This document shows, piece by piece, positions 39,862-49,289 of a stretch of DNA of 64,000 bases (the first letter of the stretch is position 1; each line of letters begins with the position of its first letter). Position numbers and translations under genes: made by a program. Source of the DNA: Novosphingobium mathurense (GTDB lineage: Bacteria > Pseudomonadota > Alphaproteobacteria > Sphingomonadales > Sphingomonadaceae). The stretch covers positions 248,001 to 312,000 of the forward strand of contig NZ_FVZE01000002.1 in assembly GCF_900168325.1 (NCBI RefSeq), written 5' to 3'. The notes beneath the pieces are model-generated. The model was not told the origin of the DNA, did no database searches, and worked only from the letters and a program-made list of their open reading frames with translations.

Positions 39862-40592
39862 TCGGCGTCGAGCGGTACGCGTTTCACGTCCGTGGCCAGC
39901 ATGTAGCCGCCACCCCAGACCGTCTGGATCAACTGCGGATTGCGGCTGTCCACCTCGATCTTGCGGCGCAGGCGGCTGACCTGGTTGTCCACCGCACGGT
40001 CGAACAGGTGCGCTTCGCGGCCCTGCACCATGTCGAGCAGGCGGTCGCGGTTGAGGACCTGACGCGGATGTTCGAGGAACGCCATCAGGAGGCGGAATTC
40101 GACCGAGGAAATGGCAACGACAGCGCCTTCGGCATCGGTCAGGCGCCGCTTGAGCGGATCGAGATGCCAGCCCTCGAACATGAGTGCTTCGTTCTCGACC
40201 GGGGCGGTCGGTGCGCGCGAGGAGCGGCGCAGTACGCTACGAATGCGTGCAACCAGTTCGCGCGGCTCGAATGGTTTCACGACGTAATCGTCTGCGCCGA
40301 TTTCCAGCCCGACGATGCGGTCGGTAGCTTCGCCGCGCGCGGTCAAGAAGATGACCGGCAGGTCCTGCGCTTCGACGAGGTGGCGGCACAGCGACAGGCC
40401 ATCTTCGCCCGGCATCATGATATCCAGCAGGACCAGATCGGGCTTTTCTTCGCGCAGGCGGCTGCGGGCCTCGGCGGCGCTGACCGCCTGGTCCACGGCA
40501 AACCCCTGGCGCGAGAGGTACTCGGCCAGGGGCTCGCGCAGGGCTGCCTCGTCGTCGACGAGGAGCAGCTTGGGTGGCGCGGTATCGTTCAT
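39858..40592 (-). CDS. OmpR-type response regulator
   Basis: A 244-aa regulator from the ATG at 40592 (MNDTAPPKLLLVDDEAAL). The receiver has the phospho-Asp in DLVLLDIMMPGEDGL and the Lys in DDYVVKPFEP. The winged-helix DNA-binding domain has VEFRLLMAFLEHPRQVLNRDRLLDMVQ and DRAVDNQVSRLRRKIE. It is coupled to the kinase gene by ATGA and begins 26 nt after the EF-hand gene. Confidence 0.94.
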   Translation of the reverse strand: MNDTAPPKLLLVDDEAALREPLAEYLSRQGFAVDQAVSAAEARSRLREEKPDLVLLDIMMPGEDGLSLCRHLVEAQDLPVIFLTARGEATDRIVGLEIGADDYVVKPFEPRELVARIRSVLRRSSRAPTAPVENEALMFEGWHLDPLKRRLTDAEGAVVAISSVEFRLLMAFLEHPRQVLNRDRLLDMVQGREAHLFDRAVDNQVSRLRRKIEVDSRNPQLIQTVWGGGYMLATDVKRVPLDAE

Positions 40593-40618
40593 TGCAATCC
40601 TTCTTCCGCGCCGGCCAT

Positions 40619-41266
40619 TCAGTTGTCGGCGCTCGTCTTCTGCGCCTTCTTCGACTGCCATTGCGCCTTCATCTTGTCACGCGCGGCCTTGCGTTCTTCC
40701 CTGGTGACCTTGCCGTCCTTGTTGGCGTCCATCATGTCGAAGTGCTTGGCGGAGGCGGCCTCGAACTCGGCCTGCGAGATCGCGCCGTCGTTGTTGGTGT
40801 CGGCCATCTTCATCATCGCCATGCCGCCGCGATGCCAGTCATGCTTGCCGTGATGGCCCTTCATTCCGGGACCGCCGGGGCCATCCATTCCGGGGCCGTC
40901 CATTCCGGGGCCATTCATTCCGGGGCCACCGGGACCGCCCATGCCGTCGGGGCCGGGGTGCCTGGCGTCCATGAATTCCTGCTTCGAGATGCTGCCATCC
41001 TTGTTGGCATCCATCATTTCGAACATGCGGGTCTTCATTTCGGTGTGGCGCAGCTCACGATCCGCCTCGTCGAGCTTGCCGTCCTTGTTGGCGTCCATGC
41101 GGGCGAACATCGCGGCCGCCGAGGCCTGCGCCTCGGCGCGGGTCACGACGCCGTCGCCGTCTGTGTCCATCATCGAATTGCCATGGGGCATCTGCGCATA
41201 GGCAACGCCGCCGATGGCAAGTGTGGCGGCGGATATCGCAAGCGACACCTTTGCGAACCTGGTCAT
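40619..41266 (-). CDS. exported EF-hand calcium-binding protein
   Basis: A 215-aa protein with signal peptide (cleavage about AYA, residue 24). It has five EF-hand loops of canonical spacing: DTDGDGVVTRAE, DANKDGKLDEAD, DANKDGSISKQE, DTNNDGAISQAE and DANKDGKVTREE. Loops 3 and 4 are separated by a Gly/Pro/Met-rich repeat stretch (GPGMNGPGMDGPGM) and a His-rich HHGKHDWHRGG patch that could bind another metal. A periplasmic calcium-buffer or sensor role is inferred. It lies 26 nt upstream of a response regulator-kinase pair on the same strand. Confidence 0.92.
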   Translation of the reverse strand: MTRFAKVSLAISAATLAIGGVAYAQMPHGNSMMDTDGDGVVTRAEAQASAAAMFARMDANKDGKLDEADRELRHTEMKTRMFEMMDANKDGSISKQEFMDARHPGPDGMGGPGGPGMNGPGMDGPGMDGPGGPGMKGHHGKHDWHRGGMAMMKMADTNNDGAISQAEFEAASAKHFDMMDANKDGKVTREERKAARDKMKAQWQSKKAQKTSADN

Positions 41267-41456
41267 GTATTCTCTCCTCGCTGCTCCCGAAAATGGGGCG
41301 AAAGTCGCGGGGCGGGGGAAGGGAGGGGGAAGATCGTACCCCGCGACTTTCTTGTGCCCCTTCTAGATAGCGCTTGTCGCGCAGTTATGCCGGGATGGGC
41401 GATTATTGTCGCGAATTGTCTCAGTTGGCCGGGTCCATTCATGAGCTTGCAAGGAT

Positions 41457-41855
41457 TCAGCGGGGTCGGTGGAGAGTGCCGAAGCCGCAGGTGATGAACA
41501 GTGCCGTGGCGGTCCTGGCAATGTCGGCGGTGTGCCAGGTCCCGGCGGGATTGATCGCATATTCGCCCGCGGCAAGAACCTGCGAAGTGGTAGAGCCATC
41601 CTCGCGCTCCTGGATCAGCGTCATTTCACCGGCCGTGCATACGACGACTTCGTCGCCCTCGGGATGGACTTCCCACGAAGTCCAGTCGCCGGAGAAATCG
41701 TGGAGGGCGACAAGCCGGCCTTCTGCGCCATCGGCAAGGGTGCGCGCGGCATAGGCCTCGTACCATTCGAGGCCGGTAAAGGCGGGTTGGGCCTCGGCCC
41801 GGGCCCCGAGCCCGAGATGGATCGGGTTGGCGTGCAGGTTATGGGCTTGCGACAT
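41457..41855 (-). CDS. cupin-domain protein
   Basis: A 132-aa single-cupin protein: VHPEGDEVVVCTAGEMTLI (first motif with His and Glu) and INPAGTWHTADI (second motif with His). Metal-binding residues are partly present. There is no signal peptide. Substrate unknown. It starts 92 nt after the M24 peptidase gene on the same strand; a shared transcript is possible. Confidence 0.88.
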   Translation of the reverse strand: MSQAHNLHANPIHLGLGARAEAQPAFTGLEWYEAYAARTLADGAEGRLVALHDFSGDWTSWEVHPEGDEVVVCTAGEMTLIQEREDGSTTSQVLAAGEYAINPAGTWHTADIARTATALFITCGFGTLHRPR

Positions 41856-41947
41856 CGGTCATTCTCCCGGCCCTGCCTTCGATCGGGCGATCGGCAGGAC
41901 CGGGGGAGTGAAGCAAGCGGGCGCCGTCACGGCAAGCCGTCAAATGC

Positions 41948-43762
41948 TCAAAGCGGTGCGCACTGTTCTTCGAGCCAGGTCTTGGCGCTGCCTTCGAGCT
42001 GCGGGCCGACCACGTCGAGAACGCGGGCATGGTAGGCGTTCCACCATGCCAGGTCGTCACGGGTGAACAGGGCGGTATCGACCAGGCGGCGCTCGATCGG
42101 GGCCAGGGTGAGCGTCTCGAAGCCGTAGAATTCGCCTTCCGCGCCATCGATCTCGCGCGGTTCCACCAGCACGAGGTTCTCGATGCGGATGCCGTATTCT
42201 CCGGTCTTGTAGTAACCCGGCTCGTTCGAGATGATCATGCCGGGCATCAGCGACTGGTCGGTTCCGGCCTGGCCACCCGCCGACTTGGCGATGCGCTGCG
42301 GCCCTTCGTGGACCGAGAGGAACGAGCCGACGCCATGACCGGTGCCATGGGCATAGTCGAGCCCGGCCGCCCAGAGGAACTGGCGTGCCAGCACGTCCAG
42401 CTGGCTGCCGGCGGTACCTTGCGGGAAGACCGCGCGGGCCAGCGCGATATGGCCCTTCAGGACCCGGGTGAAGCGGTCTTTCACTTCTACCGGTGGCTCG
42501 CCGGGGCCGACCCAGACCGTGCGGGTGATGTCGGTCGTGCCATCCGGATACTGGCCGCCGGAATCGACGAGATAGACGCTGTTCGGCTCGAGCGTGCGGT
42601 TGGTTTCTTCCGAGACGCGGTAGTGTACCACTGCGCCGTTCGGACCGGCGCCGGAAATCGTGTCGAACGAAAGGTCGCGCAAGTCGCCGCAGGATTGGCG
42701 GAAGGCCTGCAACCGGTCGGCCGCAGCCATTTCGCTCACCGCGCCCTTGGGCGCCTCGACCGAGAGCCAGTGCAGGAACTGCGACACGGCAGCTCCGTCG
42801 CGGGTCTGTGCGTCGCGGTGGCCTTGCTGTTCGACCGGGTTCTTGATCGCCTTGGGCAGTACGGTGGGGTCGCGTTCTTCGACCACTTCCGCGCCACCGA
42901 TACGCAACCTCTCGAAGATAGCGCTGACGGCGCGCTCGGGGTCGACGGCGACGCGCTTGCCGGAAAGGCCTTCCAGTCCGGCGACGAACCGGTCGCGCGG
43001 CTGGATGCGTACGGCATTGCCAAGGTGCTGGCGCAGTTCGGGCGTAACCTTCTCTTCGGCGATGAACAGGTCTGCGGTGCCGTCGGCATGGGCGATCACG
43101 TAGGACAGCGCCACCGGCGTGCGCTCGACGTCGGTACCGCGAATGTTGAGCAGCCAGGCGATTGAATCGAGAGCGGTGATCACCGTCGCATCGAGACGGC
43201 GTTCGCCGAGCCATTCGGAAACCGCGCCGCGCTTGGCCTCGCTTGCCTGGCCGGTGAACGCCTCGGGATGGACGAGCGCCGGGGCCGGGGATGGCGCGGG
43301 CTGGTCTTCCCAGATCGAATCGATGGGATTGGTTTCGACCGGCGTGACCTTGCCGCCCTTGGCGGCAAGTGCCTTGTCGACGGCTTCCACCCAGCGCTTG
43401 CCATGCAACCAGGCATCGTAGCCGATGTTCGCGCCTTGCGGGGCGTGGGTTTCCAGCCACTTGGCGATGCTGGTCTGCGGCACGCTTTCATAGGCGTAGA
43501 GGCGCCCGTCGACCTGGTCGCGCACTTGCAGGGTATAGCGGCCGTCGACGAACATCGCCGCTGCCGGTTGCAGCGAGGGATCGGTCAGCACGACGGCGGT
43601 TCCGGCCGAGCCGCCGAAGCCGGTCAGCCACGCAAGGCGCTGGGCATAGCCGCCCACGTACTCGCTCATGTGTTCGTCGGAGATCGGGATGACGAAGCCA
43701 TCGAGGCCGCGCGACTTGAGTTCCTTGCGCAGCGCATCGAGGCGCGCTTCATGGGTATTCAT
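41948..43762 (-). CDS. Xaa-Pro aminopeptidase family (M24B)
   Basis: A 604-aa aminopeptidase P of the long type: two creatinase-like N-terminal domains, then a pita-bread catalytic domain. Metal ligands are visible as two Asp in DSGGQYPDGTTDITRTV, His in HGTGHGVGSF, Glu in IISNEPGYY and Glu in YGIRIENL. It removes N-terminal residues before proline. The start is the ATG at 43762 (MNTHEARLDAL); an ATG 6 nt earlier is equally possible. The upstream extension of the same frame to 45187 is antisense to oligopeptidase B and rejected. Confidence 0.93.
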   Translation of the reverse strand: MNTHEARLDALRKELKSRGLDGFVIPISDEHMSEYVGGYAQRLAWLTGFGGSAGTAVVLTDPSLQPAAAMFVDGRYTLQVRDQVDGRLYAYESVPQTSIAKWLETHAPQGANIGYDAWLHGKRWVEAVDKALAAKGGKVTPVETNPIDSIWEDQPAPSPAPALVHPEAFTGQASEAKRGAVSEWLGERRLDATVITALDSIAWLLNIRGTDVERTPVALSYVIAHADGTADLFIAEEKVTPELRQHLGNAVRIQPRDRFVAGLEGLSGKRVAVDPERAVSAIFERLRIGGAEVVEERDPTVLPKAIKNPVEQQGHRDAQTRDGAAVSQFLHWLSVEAPKGAVSEMAAADRLQAFRQSCGDLRDLSFDTISGAGPNGAVVHYRVSEETNRTLEPNSVYLVDSGGQYPDGTTDITRTVWVGPGEPPVEVKDRFTRVLKGHIALARAVFPQGTAGSQLDVLARQFLWAAGLDYAHGTGHGVGSFLSVHEGPQRIAKSAGGQAGTDQSLMPGMIISNEPGYYKTGEYGIRIENLVLVEPREIDGAEGEFYGFETLTLAPIERRLVDTALFTRDDLAWWNAYHARVLDVVGPQLEGSAKTWLEEQCAPL

Positions 43763-43810
43763 CAACATGGTTTCGGTATCCGACTTGCGGGGGGCATTGC
43801 GCCAACATAG

Positions 43811-45889
43811 ATGCGAGACATGGCAGATTCCACCCAGACCGTTGCAGGTCCTCCACAGGCGGCGAAGAAGCCGCATTCCGTCACGCACCACGGGCTGAGC
43901 GTCTCCGACGATTACGCCTGGCTGCGCGACCCCGGATATCCGCAGGTCACAGACAAGGAGGTGCTGGCGCACCTGGAGGCGGAGAACCGCTGGTTCGAGG
44001 CGCGGATGGCCGACCGCAAGGACGCGATCGACACGCTGTTCAAGGAAATGCGCGCGCGGATCAAGGAAGCCGACAAATCGGTGCCGCAGAAGGACGGTGA
44101 CTGGCTCTACTGGATCGAGTTCGAGGAAGGCGCCGAGTACAAAAAGTGGTGGCGCAGGCCCGTGGCCGGCGGCGAGGACCAACTGATCCTCGACGAAGTC
44201 GCGCTGGCCGAGGGCAAGGAGTATTTCAGCCTCGGCGCGATCTCGGTCAGCAAGGGCGGGACGCTGCTGGCCTATTCCTTCGACGACAACGGATCGGAGC
44301 GCTTCACCGCGCGGATCAAGAACCTCGAAACCGGGGAATTGCTGCCTGACGAGATCCCCGGCACCTTGTCCTCGCTGGTCTGGGTCGGCGATGACAGGGG
44401 CCTCGTCTATTCGCTGGCCAACGAACAGTGGCGCACCGACAATGCCCGCCTGCACTGGTTGGGCGATCCGCTCGACAAGGACGTGGAACTCTATCACGAG
44501 AGCGACGACGGTTTCCGCGTCGGCTCCTCGCTCTCGTCGAACGAAAGCTGGCTGATCATCGGCACCAGCGACCACGAGACGAGCGAGGCGCGACTGGTGC
44601 GGGCCGACGATCCGCTCGGCGAGCAGATCCTGGTGAAGGCGCGCAGCAAGGGCGTGGAGTACGATGTCGATGAGCGCGAGGGCGTGCTCTACATCCATGC
44701 CAACGACACGCACGAGAACTTCCGCCTCGCCACCGCGCCGCTGGACAATCCGGGCGAATGGACGACGCTGATCGAGGGATCGGACGACTTCTACCTGACC
44801 GGCGTCGACCTGTTCCGCGACTTCTACGTGATCGAGGGGCGCCGCGCCGGTCTCGACCAGATCGAGGTGCGCCATTACGACGATCCGGCACGCGTCGAGC
44901 CGATCCATTTTCCCGAAGCGAGCTATTCGGCGGGCCTTTCGAACAATCCCGAATGGCACATGGATACCTTGCGGCTGAGCTACGAATCGATGGTCAGCCC
45001 GGCGACGGTCTACGACTACGACGTGGCAGCGCGTACGCTCGAGACGCTCAAGGTGCAGGAAATCCCTTCGGGCTACGATGCATCGCTCTATACGACCGAG
45101 CGACTGGAAATCACCGCGCGCGACGGCACCGCGGTTCCCGTGAGCGTGGTCTATCGCCGTGACCGGACCGGGGCGGGGCCTTTGCACCTTTACGGATACG
45201 GCGCGTACGGCCTCGCCATCGAGCCGGGGTTCTCGATCTCACGCCTCAGCCTGGTCGATCGCGGTTTTGCCTTCGCCATCGCCCATATCCGCGGCGGCGA
45301 CGATCTTGGCCGCGCCTGGTACAAGGCAGGCAAGCTGGAGCAGCGGACCAACACCTTCAACGACTTCGTCGACGTTGCCAGGGGCCTCGTCGAGCGCGGT
45401 TACACGGCGCCGGGCAAGATCTCGATCTCGGGCGGTTCGGCCGGGGGCGAGCTGATGGGCGCGGTGGTCAATTCCGATCCCGAACTGTTCGGGGCAGTCG
45501 TCGCCCACGTGCCTTTCGTCGACGTTCTCAACACGATGCTCGACGAAAGCCTGCCGCTCACGCCGGGCGAATGGCCGGAGTGGGGCAATCCGATCGAAGA
45601 CAGGGCCGCCTTCGAACTGATCCTGAGCTATTCCCCTTACGACCAGGTCAAGCGGCAAGCTTATCCGCCGATCATGGTCACTGCCGGCCTCAATGACCCG
45701 CGCGTGACGTACTGGGAGCCGGCGAAGTGGGTTGCACGGCTGCGCGAGTTCAAGACCGACGGCAACGAGCTGATTCTCAAGACCAACATGGGCGCCGGGC
45801 ACGGCGGCAAGTCGGGCCGGTTCGAAAGCCTGAAGGAAACCGCTGAAGAATTCGCCTTTATCCTGTGGCAGCTCGGAGTGGAGGTTTGA
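43811..45889 (+). CDS. oligopeptidase B, S9 family
   Basis: A 692-aa prolyl-oligopeptidase-type enzyme with N-terminal beta-propeller and C-terminal alpha/beta hydrolase. The nucleophile Ser is in GGSAGGELMGAVVN, the family-typical YGAYGLAIEPGFSI and HIRGGDDLGRAWY are present, and the catalytic His is in GAGHGGKSGR. It cleaves after basic residues in peptides. ATGs at 43811 and 43820 are both possible. It is divergent from the M24 peptidase and overlaps the thioesterase start by 4 nt. Confidence 0.94.
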   Translation: MRDMADSTQTVAGPPQAAKKPHSVTHHGLSVSDDYAWLRDPGYPQVTDKEVLAHLEAENRWFEARMADRKDAIDTLFKEMRARIKEADKSVPQKDGDWLYWIEFEEGAEYKKWWRRPVAGGEDQLILDEVALAEGKEYFSLGAISVSKGGTLLAYSFDDNGSERFTARIKNLETGELLPDEIPGTLSSLVWVGDDRGLVYSLANEQWRTDNARLHWLGDPLDKDVELYHESDDGFRVGSSLSSNESWLIIGTSDHETSEARLVRADDPLGEQILVKARSKGVEYDVDEREGVLYIHANDTHENFRLATAPLDNPGEWTTLIEGSDDFYLTGVDLFRDFYVIEGRRAGLDQIEVRHYDDPARVEPIHFPEASYSAGLSNNPEWHMDTLRLSYESMVSPATVYDYDVAARTLETLKVQEIPSGYDASLYTTERLEITARDGTAVPVSVVYRRDRTGAGPLHLYGYGAYGLAIEPGFSISRLSLVDRGFAFAIAHIRGGDDLGRAWYKAGKLEQRTNTFNDFVDVARGLVERGYTAPGKISISGGSAGGELMGAVVNSDPELFGAVVAHVPFVDVLNTMLDESLPLTPGEWPEWGNPIEDRAAFELILSYSPYDQVKRQAYPPIMVTAGLNDPRVTYWEPAKWVARLREFKTDGNELILKTNMGAGHGGKSGRFESLKETAEEFAFILWQLGVEV

Positions 45890-46284
45890 GCGACCGGTTC
45901 ACCTGCACCTTTACCGCCGAGGCGGGGCACATCGACGTGATGGGCCACGTCAACAATGCGGTCTGGGTGCAATGGATGGAAGCGATTGCGACCGCGCATT
46001 GGGAAGCCGATGCGCGTCCCGAGCACCAGGAACGTTACGCCTGGGTCGTGACCCGCCACGAGATCGACTATCGTGGCAACATCCGCGAAGGCGAGAGCGT
46101 GACTGCCGAGACCTTCATTCCCGATGGGCCGAGCGGGGCGCGTTTCGACCGCTGCGTCGACTTTCGCAATGCGAAGGGCAAGGTGATCGTATCGGCGCGC
46201 ACGACATGGGCGATGATCGACATTGCCAGTGGCCGGATCATGCGGGTTCCGGCCGAAGTGGTCGACTGCTTCAGCGCAGACTGA
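45886..46284 (+). CDS. acyl-CoA thioesterase, hotdog fold (4HBT)
   Basis: A 132-aa hotdog protein starting at a TTG at 45886, which overlaps the peptidase stop (TTGA) and has GGAGTGGAGG upstream. Family blocks are IDVMGHVNNAVWVQWMEA and YAWVVTRHEIDYRGNIREGE. It hydrolyses acyl-CoA; chain length is unknown. It overlaps the converging diguanylate cyclase gene by 14 nt. Confidence 0.9.
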   Translation: MSDRFTCTFTAEAGHIDVMGHVNNAVWVQWMEAIATAHWEADARPEHQERYAWVVTRHEIDYRGNIREGESVTAETFIPDGPSGARFDRCVDFRNAKGKVIVSARTTWAMIDIASGRIMRVPAEVVDCFSAD

Positions 46285-47983
46285 CGACGGTTGCGCCGGA
46301 CTCGCGTGCCGGTTTCGGGGTCATGGTCACGCGTTCGGTCCGGTTCCGGCCCGCGGCCTTGGCCTCGTAGAGCAGATGGTCGCAGCGGCTGTAGAGTTCC
46401 GAGAAGCGCACGGGCGACGTGCAGGTGACCATGCCCATGCTGGCTGTGACCAGGCGGTCGAGGCCGGGAATTTCCGCGGCAATGCGCGCGGGAATCGACT
46501 TGCGGCGGCGCTCCGCGCGCTCAGGACCGTCCTTGCCGCGCAGGAGCAGCAGGAACTCCTCGCCGCCGATGCGCACCGCCAGGGTATCCTCGTCCGCCCC
46601 GAGCGCGACGGCGACCGCCTGCAGCACGGCATCGCCGGTGGCATGGCCCATGGTGTCGTTAATCACCTTGAAGTGGTCGAGGTCGAGCAGGGCCATCGTT
46701 GCGAAGCCTTCTTCGGTCAGCTCGTCGAAGCGTTCCTCGATCCCGCGCCGGTTGAACAGGCCGGTCAGCGGATCGCGCGCCGCCAGGCCTTCCAAGATCT
46801 TGGTATGGGCGAGAGCATGGTCGCGCTGGCGCTTGATCGCCATGAAGCGGTCGGCCACGCCGATCGAGGTGACCACGACTTCGAAGCCGATCGAGATGTG
46901 CTGCTCGAGCATCAGTTCGATCGGCACTTCGAACAGGCCAAGCGCGGAAACGATGCGCAGGGCGCCGGTCAGCATCATCGGCGCCCAGGCGACGATCTGG
47001 AACAGTATCGCCCGGCTGCCGCGGCTGGCTGCGGTCGTGAAGACCCAGGCGAAGACGAGGATCGCGGGCACGTAGCTGGCGAGATAGGCCTGTGCGGAGA
47101 GCGGGCGGATCGGGTCGCTGGCAAAGAGATATACGTAGCTCCAGGCAAGGACCCAGGGTCCCAGCCAGCGCAGCGACTGGACCTGGATGCGGTCCAGCTT
47201 GCCCGGTTCGATCAGGTCGCTGATGAACAGCGATGCAGTGGCGATCGCCAGTCCCCAGCTCCCGGCGGACAGCACGCACAATTCCATCATCGACAGCGAG
47301 AAGAAGCGATTGATCAGGCCGCTGCTCACGAGGGTCTGGATCAGCATGAACAGCACTGCTGCCGCGTGCCAGAGCACGAAGCGCTGGCGCAGCACCCGGA
47401 AGAACGCGAAGTTGAGGACGAGCGGAACGCACAGCAGGCCGCAAAGCCAGGCGATGATCAGCTCGGAGCGTCCGACATCCAGGGCCTTTGGGGCAGGGGC
47501 GATGGTTGCGCCGGTCAGCACGCCGACATGGCGGGGCAAGTCGAATTCGACGACATAGGCCGCGACCGGCTGCGACAGGCGGGGCAAGCGCGCGCGCATG
47601 AGCCAGTCATTGGTCGCGAAGGAGACCTCGTCACGACTGTAGGCGAGGCTGCGGTTTTCGCCGAGGGTGCCGATGGCGGTAATGCGCATCGCCGAGAACA
47701 GCGTCAGGCGGGTGGTCAGGACGGGGCTTTCGATTGCCTTGCGCCCGTTCATGTCGAAGCGGATGAAAGATCGCTGGTCGACGATGGAGGCATCGCCGGG
47801 CTGGCAGTGCCAGCGAGAGCGATCCTGCGCGATGTCGCGGTAGTTCGTTTCCAGCGTGCCGGATGCGAAGCAGGTCGAGCCGATGGGGAATTCGTCGGCG
47901 ACCGGCGCAGCTGGGGCCTGTCCTGCCCATAAGAGCAGGAGCAGACTTACCAGCAATTTCCAGCGGCTCCGGATCATTCGCAA
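46271..47983 (-). CDS. membrane diguanylate cyclase with 7TMR-DISM sensor
   Basis: A 570-aa protein: signal peptide, a periplasmic 7TMR-DISM extracellular beta-domain (about 25-165), seven transmembrane segments (about 170-370), a short coiled-coil and a GGDEF domain with active motif RIGGEEFLLLL (GGEEF variant, active in the family) and DPLTGLFNRRGIEERF. An RxxD inhibitory site is not obvious upstream of GGEEF. It probably makes c-di-GMP in response to an extracellular signal. It converges on the thioesterase gene with a 14-nt overlap. Confidence 0.92.
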   Translation of the reverse strand: MRMIRSRWKLLVSLLLLLWAGQAPAAPVADEFPIGSTCFASGTLETNYRDIAQDRSRWHCQPGDASIVDQRSFIRFDMNGRKAIESPVLTTRLTLFSAMRITAIGTLGENRSLAYSRDEVSFATNDWLMRARLPRLSQPVAAYVVEFDLPRHVGVLTGATIAPAPKALDVGRSELIIAWLCGLLCVPLVLNFAFFRVLRQRFVLWHAAAVLFMLIQTLVSSGLINRFFSLSMMELCVLSAGSWGLAIATASLFISDLIEPGKLDRIQVQSLRWLGPWVLAWSYVYLFASDPIRPLSAQAYLASYVPAILVFAWVFTTAASRGSRAILFQIVAWAPMMLTGALRIVSALGLFEVPIELMLEQHISIGFEVVVTSIGVADRFMAIKRQRDHALAHTKILEGLAARDPLTGLFNRRGIEERFDELTEEGFATMALLDLDHFKVINDTMGHATGDAVLQAVAVALGADEDTLAVRIGGEEFLLLLRGKDGPERAERRRKSIPARIAAEIPGLDRLVTASMGMVTCTSPVRFSELYSRCDHLLYEAKAAGRNRTERVTMTPKPARESGATVVSLR

Positions 47984-48031
47984 GGAATGCCGGAGTCCGC
48001 TGAAAATACGGTTAATTTCTCATAATTCTTC

Positions 48032-49147
48032 TTAGCCGAGGACGGTCTTCAGCGACGTGTAGTCGTAGCCCAGTTCGGTGGCGACGGCTTCGTAGGTGAT
48101 CTGGCCGGCGTGCACGTTGAGACCGTTGGCCAGGTGCGGATCGTTGGCCAACGCCTGCTTCCAGCCCAGGTTGGCGATCGCCAGCGCGTGGGGCAGGGTC
48201 ACGTTGTTGAGTGCATAAGTGCTGGTGCGCGCGACGGCGCCCGGCATGTTGGCGACGCAGTAGTGAACGATGCCGTCAACCATGAAGGTCGGCTCGGCAT
48301 GCGTGGTCGCACGGCTCGTTTCGAAGCAGCCGCCCTGATCGATGGCGACGTCTACGAGCACCGCGCCCGGCTTCATCGTGCCGAGCATCTCGCGGGTGAC
48401 GAGCTTGGGAGCGGCGGCGCCGGGGATCAGCACCGCGCCGATGACGAGGTCGGCGTCGGCAACGCTCTCGGCGAGGTTGGCTGTGCTCGCGATGCGGGTC
48501 TTGGCGCGGGCTTCGAAGTAGATGCCGAGGCGTTCGAGAACGTCGGGGCTACGGTCGAGGATGGTGACGTCGGCACCGAGGCCAACGGCCATCTGCGCGG
48601 CGTTGAAGCCGACGACGCCGCCGCCGATGACTGCAACCTTGCCCGGCATCACGCCCGGAACGCCGCCGAGCAGAACGCCGCGACCGCCGTGGGCCTTCTC
48701 CAGCGCGGTGGCGCCGGCCTGGACCGACATGCGGCCCGCGACCTGGCTCATCGGCTTGAGCAGGGGCAGCGAATTGCCCGGTCCGGTGACGGTTTCATAG
48801 GCAATCGCGGTGACGCCCGACTTCACGAGGTCGGCGGTCTGCTCCGGATCGGGCGCGAGGTGCAGGTAGGTGTAGAGGATCTGGCCTTCGCGCAGCATCG
48901 CGCGCTCGACGGCCTGCGGTTCCTTCACCTTTACGACCATCTCGCAACCGGCGAAGATTTCGGCGGCGGTGTCGATGATCTTGGCACCGGCAGCGGCGTA
49001 GGCGCTGTCAGCGGCGCCAATGCCGAGACCGGCCGACTTTTCCACCCACACTTCGTGGCCGTTAGCGACAAGCTCGCGGGCGCTCTCAGGGGTGAGGCCG
49101 ACACGATATTCGTGGTTCTTGATTTCCCGGACGGTACCGACGCGCAT
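48032..49147 (-). CDS. ald: alanine dehydrogenase
   Basis: A 371-aa enzyme that oxidises L-alanine to pyruvate and ammonia with NAD. Start [20 protein letters not shown] at 49147, with [14 protein letters not shown] (active-site His), the NAD motif [20 protein letters not shown] and [28 protein letters not shown]. The upstream extension to 49195 is rejected. It is divergent from an Lrp/AsnC gene, the usual genomic arrangement for ald and its activator. Confidence 0.95.
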   Translation of the reverse strand: MRVGTVREIKNHEYRVGLTPESARELVANGHEVWVEKSAGLGIGAADSAYAAAGAKIIDTAAEIFAGCEMVVKVKEPQAVERAMLREGQILYTYLHLAPDPEQTADLVKSGVTAIAYETVTGPGNSLPLLKPMSQVAGRMSVQAGATALEKAHGGRGVLLGGVPGVMPGKVAVIGGGVVGFNAAQMAVGLGADVTILDRSPDVLERLGIYFEARAKTRIASTANLAESVADADLVIGAVLIPGAAAPKLVTREMLGTMKPGAVLVDVAIDQGGCFETSRATTHAEPTFMVDGIVHYCVANMPGAVARTSTYALNNVTLPHALAIANLGWKQALANDPHLANGLNVHAGQITYEAVATELGYDYTSLKTVLG

Positions 49148-49245
49148 GATCCAACTCCAAAAAATACGGTAAACTTGGTGCGATGGAAAATACACCCATT
49201 CCCGAGCAATGTTTCACCAAATTTGCCCTTGCACGGCGGGATTTA

Positions 49246-49260
49246 TGGGATAATAGCCCA
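49246..49260. promoter_or_regulatory. dyad in the ald/lrp intergenic region
   Basis: TGGGATAATAGCCCA: TGGG and CCCA frame an AT-rich 7-nt centre. The 15-bp size and AT core fit an Lrp-type operator. It is centred about 100 nt upstream of ald and 37 nt upstream of lrp. Confidence 0.45.
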
Positions 49261-49276
49261 AACAAAGGTAATTGTA

Positions 49277-49289
49277 GGGAAATTTTCCC
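49277..49289. promoter_or_regulatory. palindrome touching the lrp start codon
   Basis: GGGAAA-T-TTTCCC is a perfect palindrome with one central base, ending immediately before the ATG at 49290. It may be the autoregulatory operator of the Lrp/AsnC gene. Its placement over the ribosome binding region would also affect translation. Confidence 0.5.

Noticed and set aside
43763..45187. Extension of the M24 peptidase frame to more than 1000 residues on the minus strand
   Set aside because: It lies antisense to the whole oligopeptidase B gene and shows no peptidase features; the real start is near 43762.
46223..47932. Plus-strand frame of 569 residues across the diguanylate cyclase
   Set aside because: Antisense to a gene with clear GGEEF and membrane segments; the His/Asp/Arg-rich composition is that of a shadow frame.
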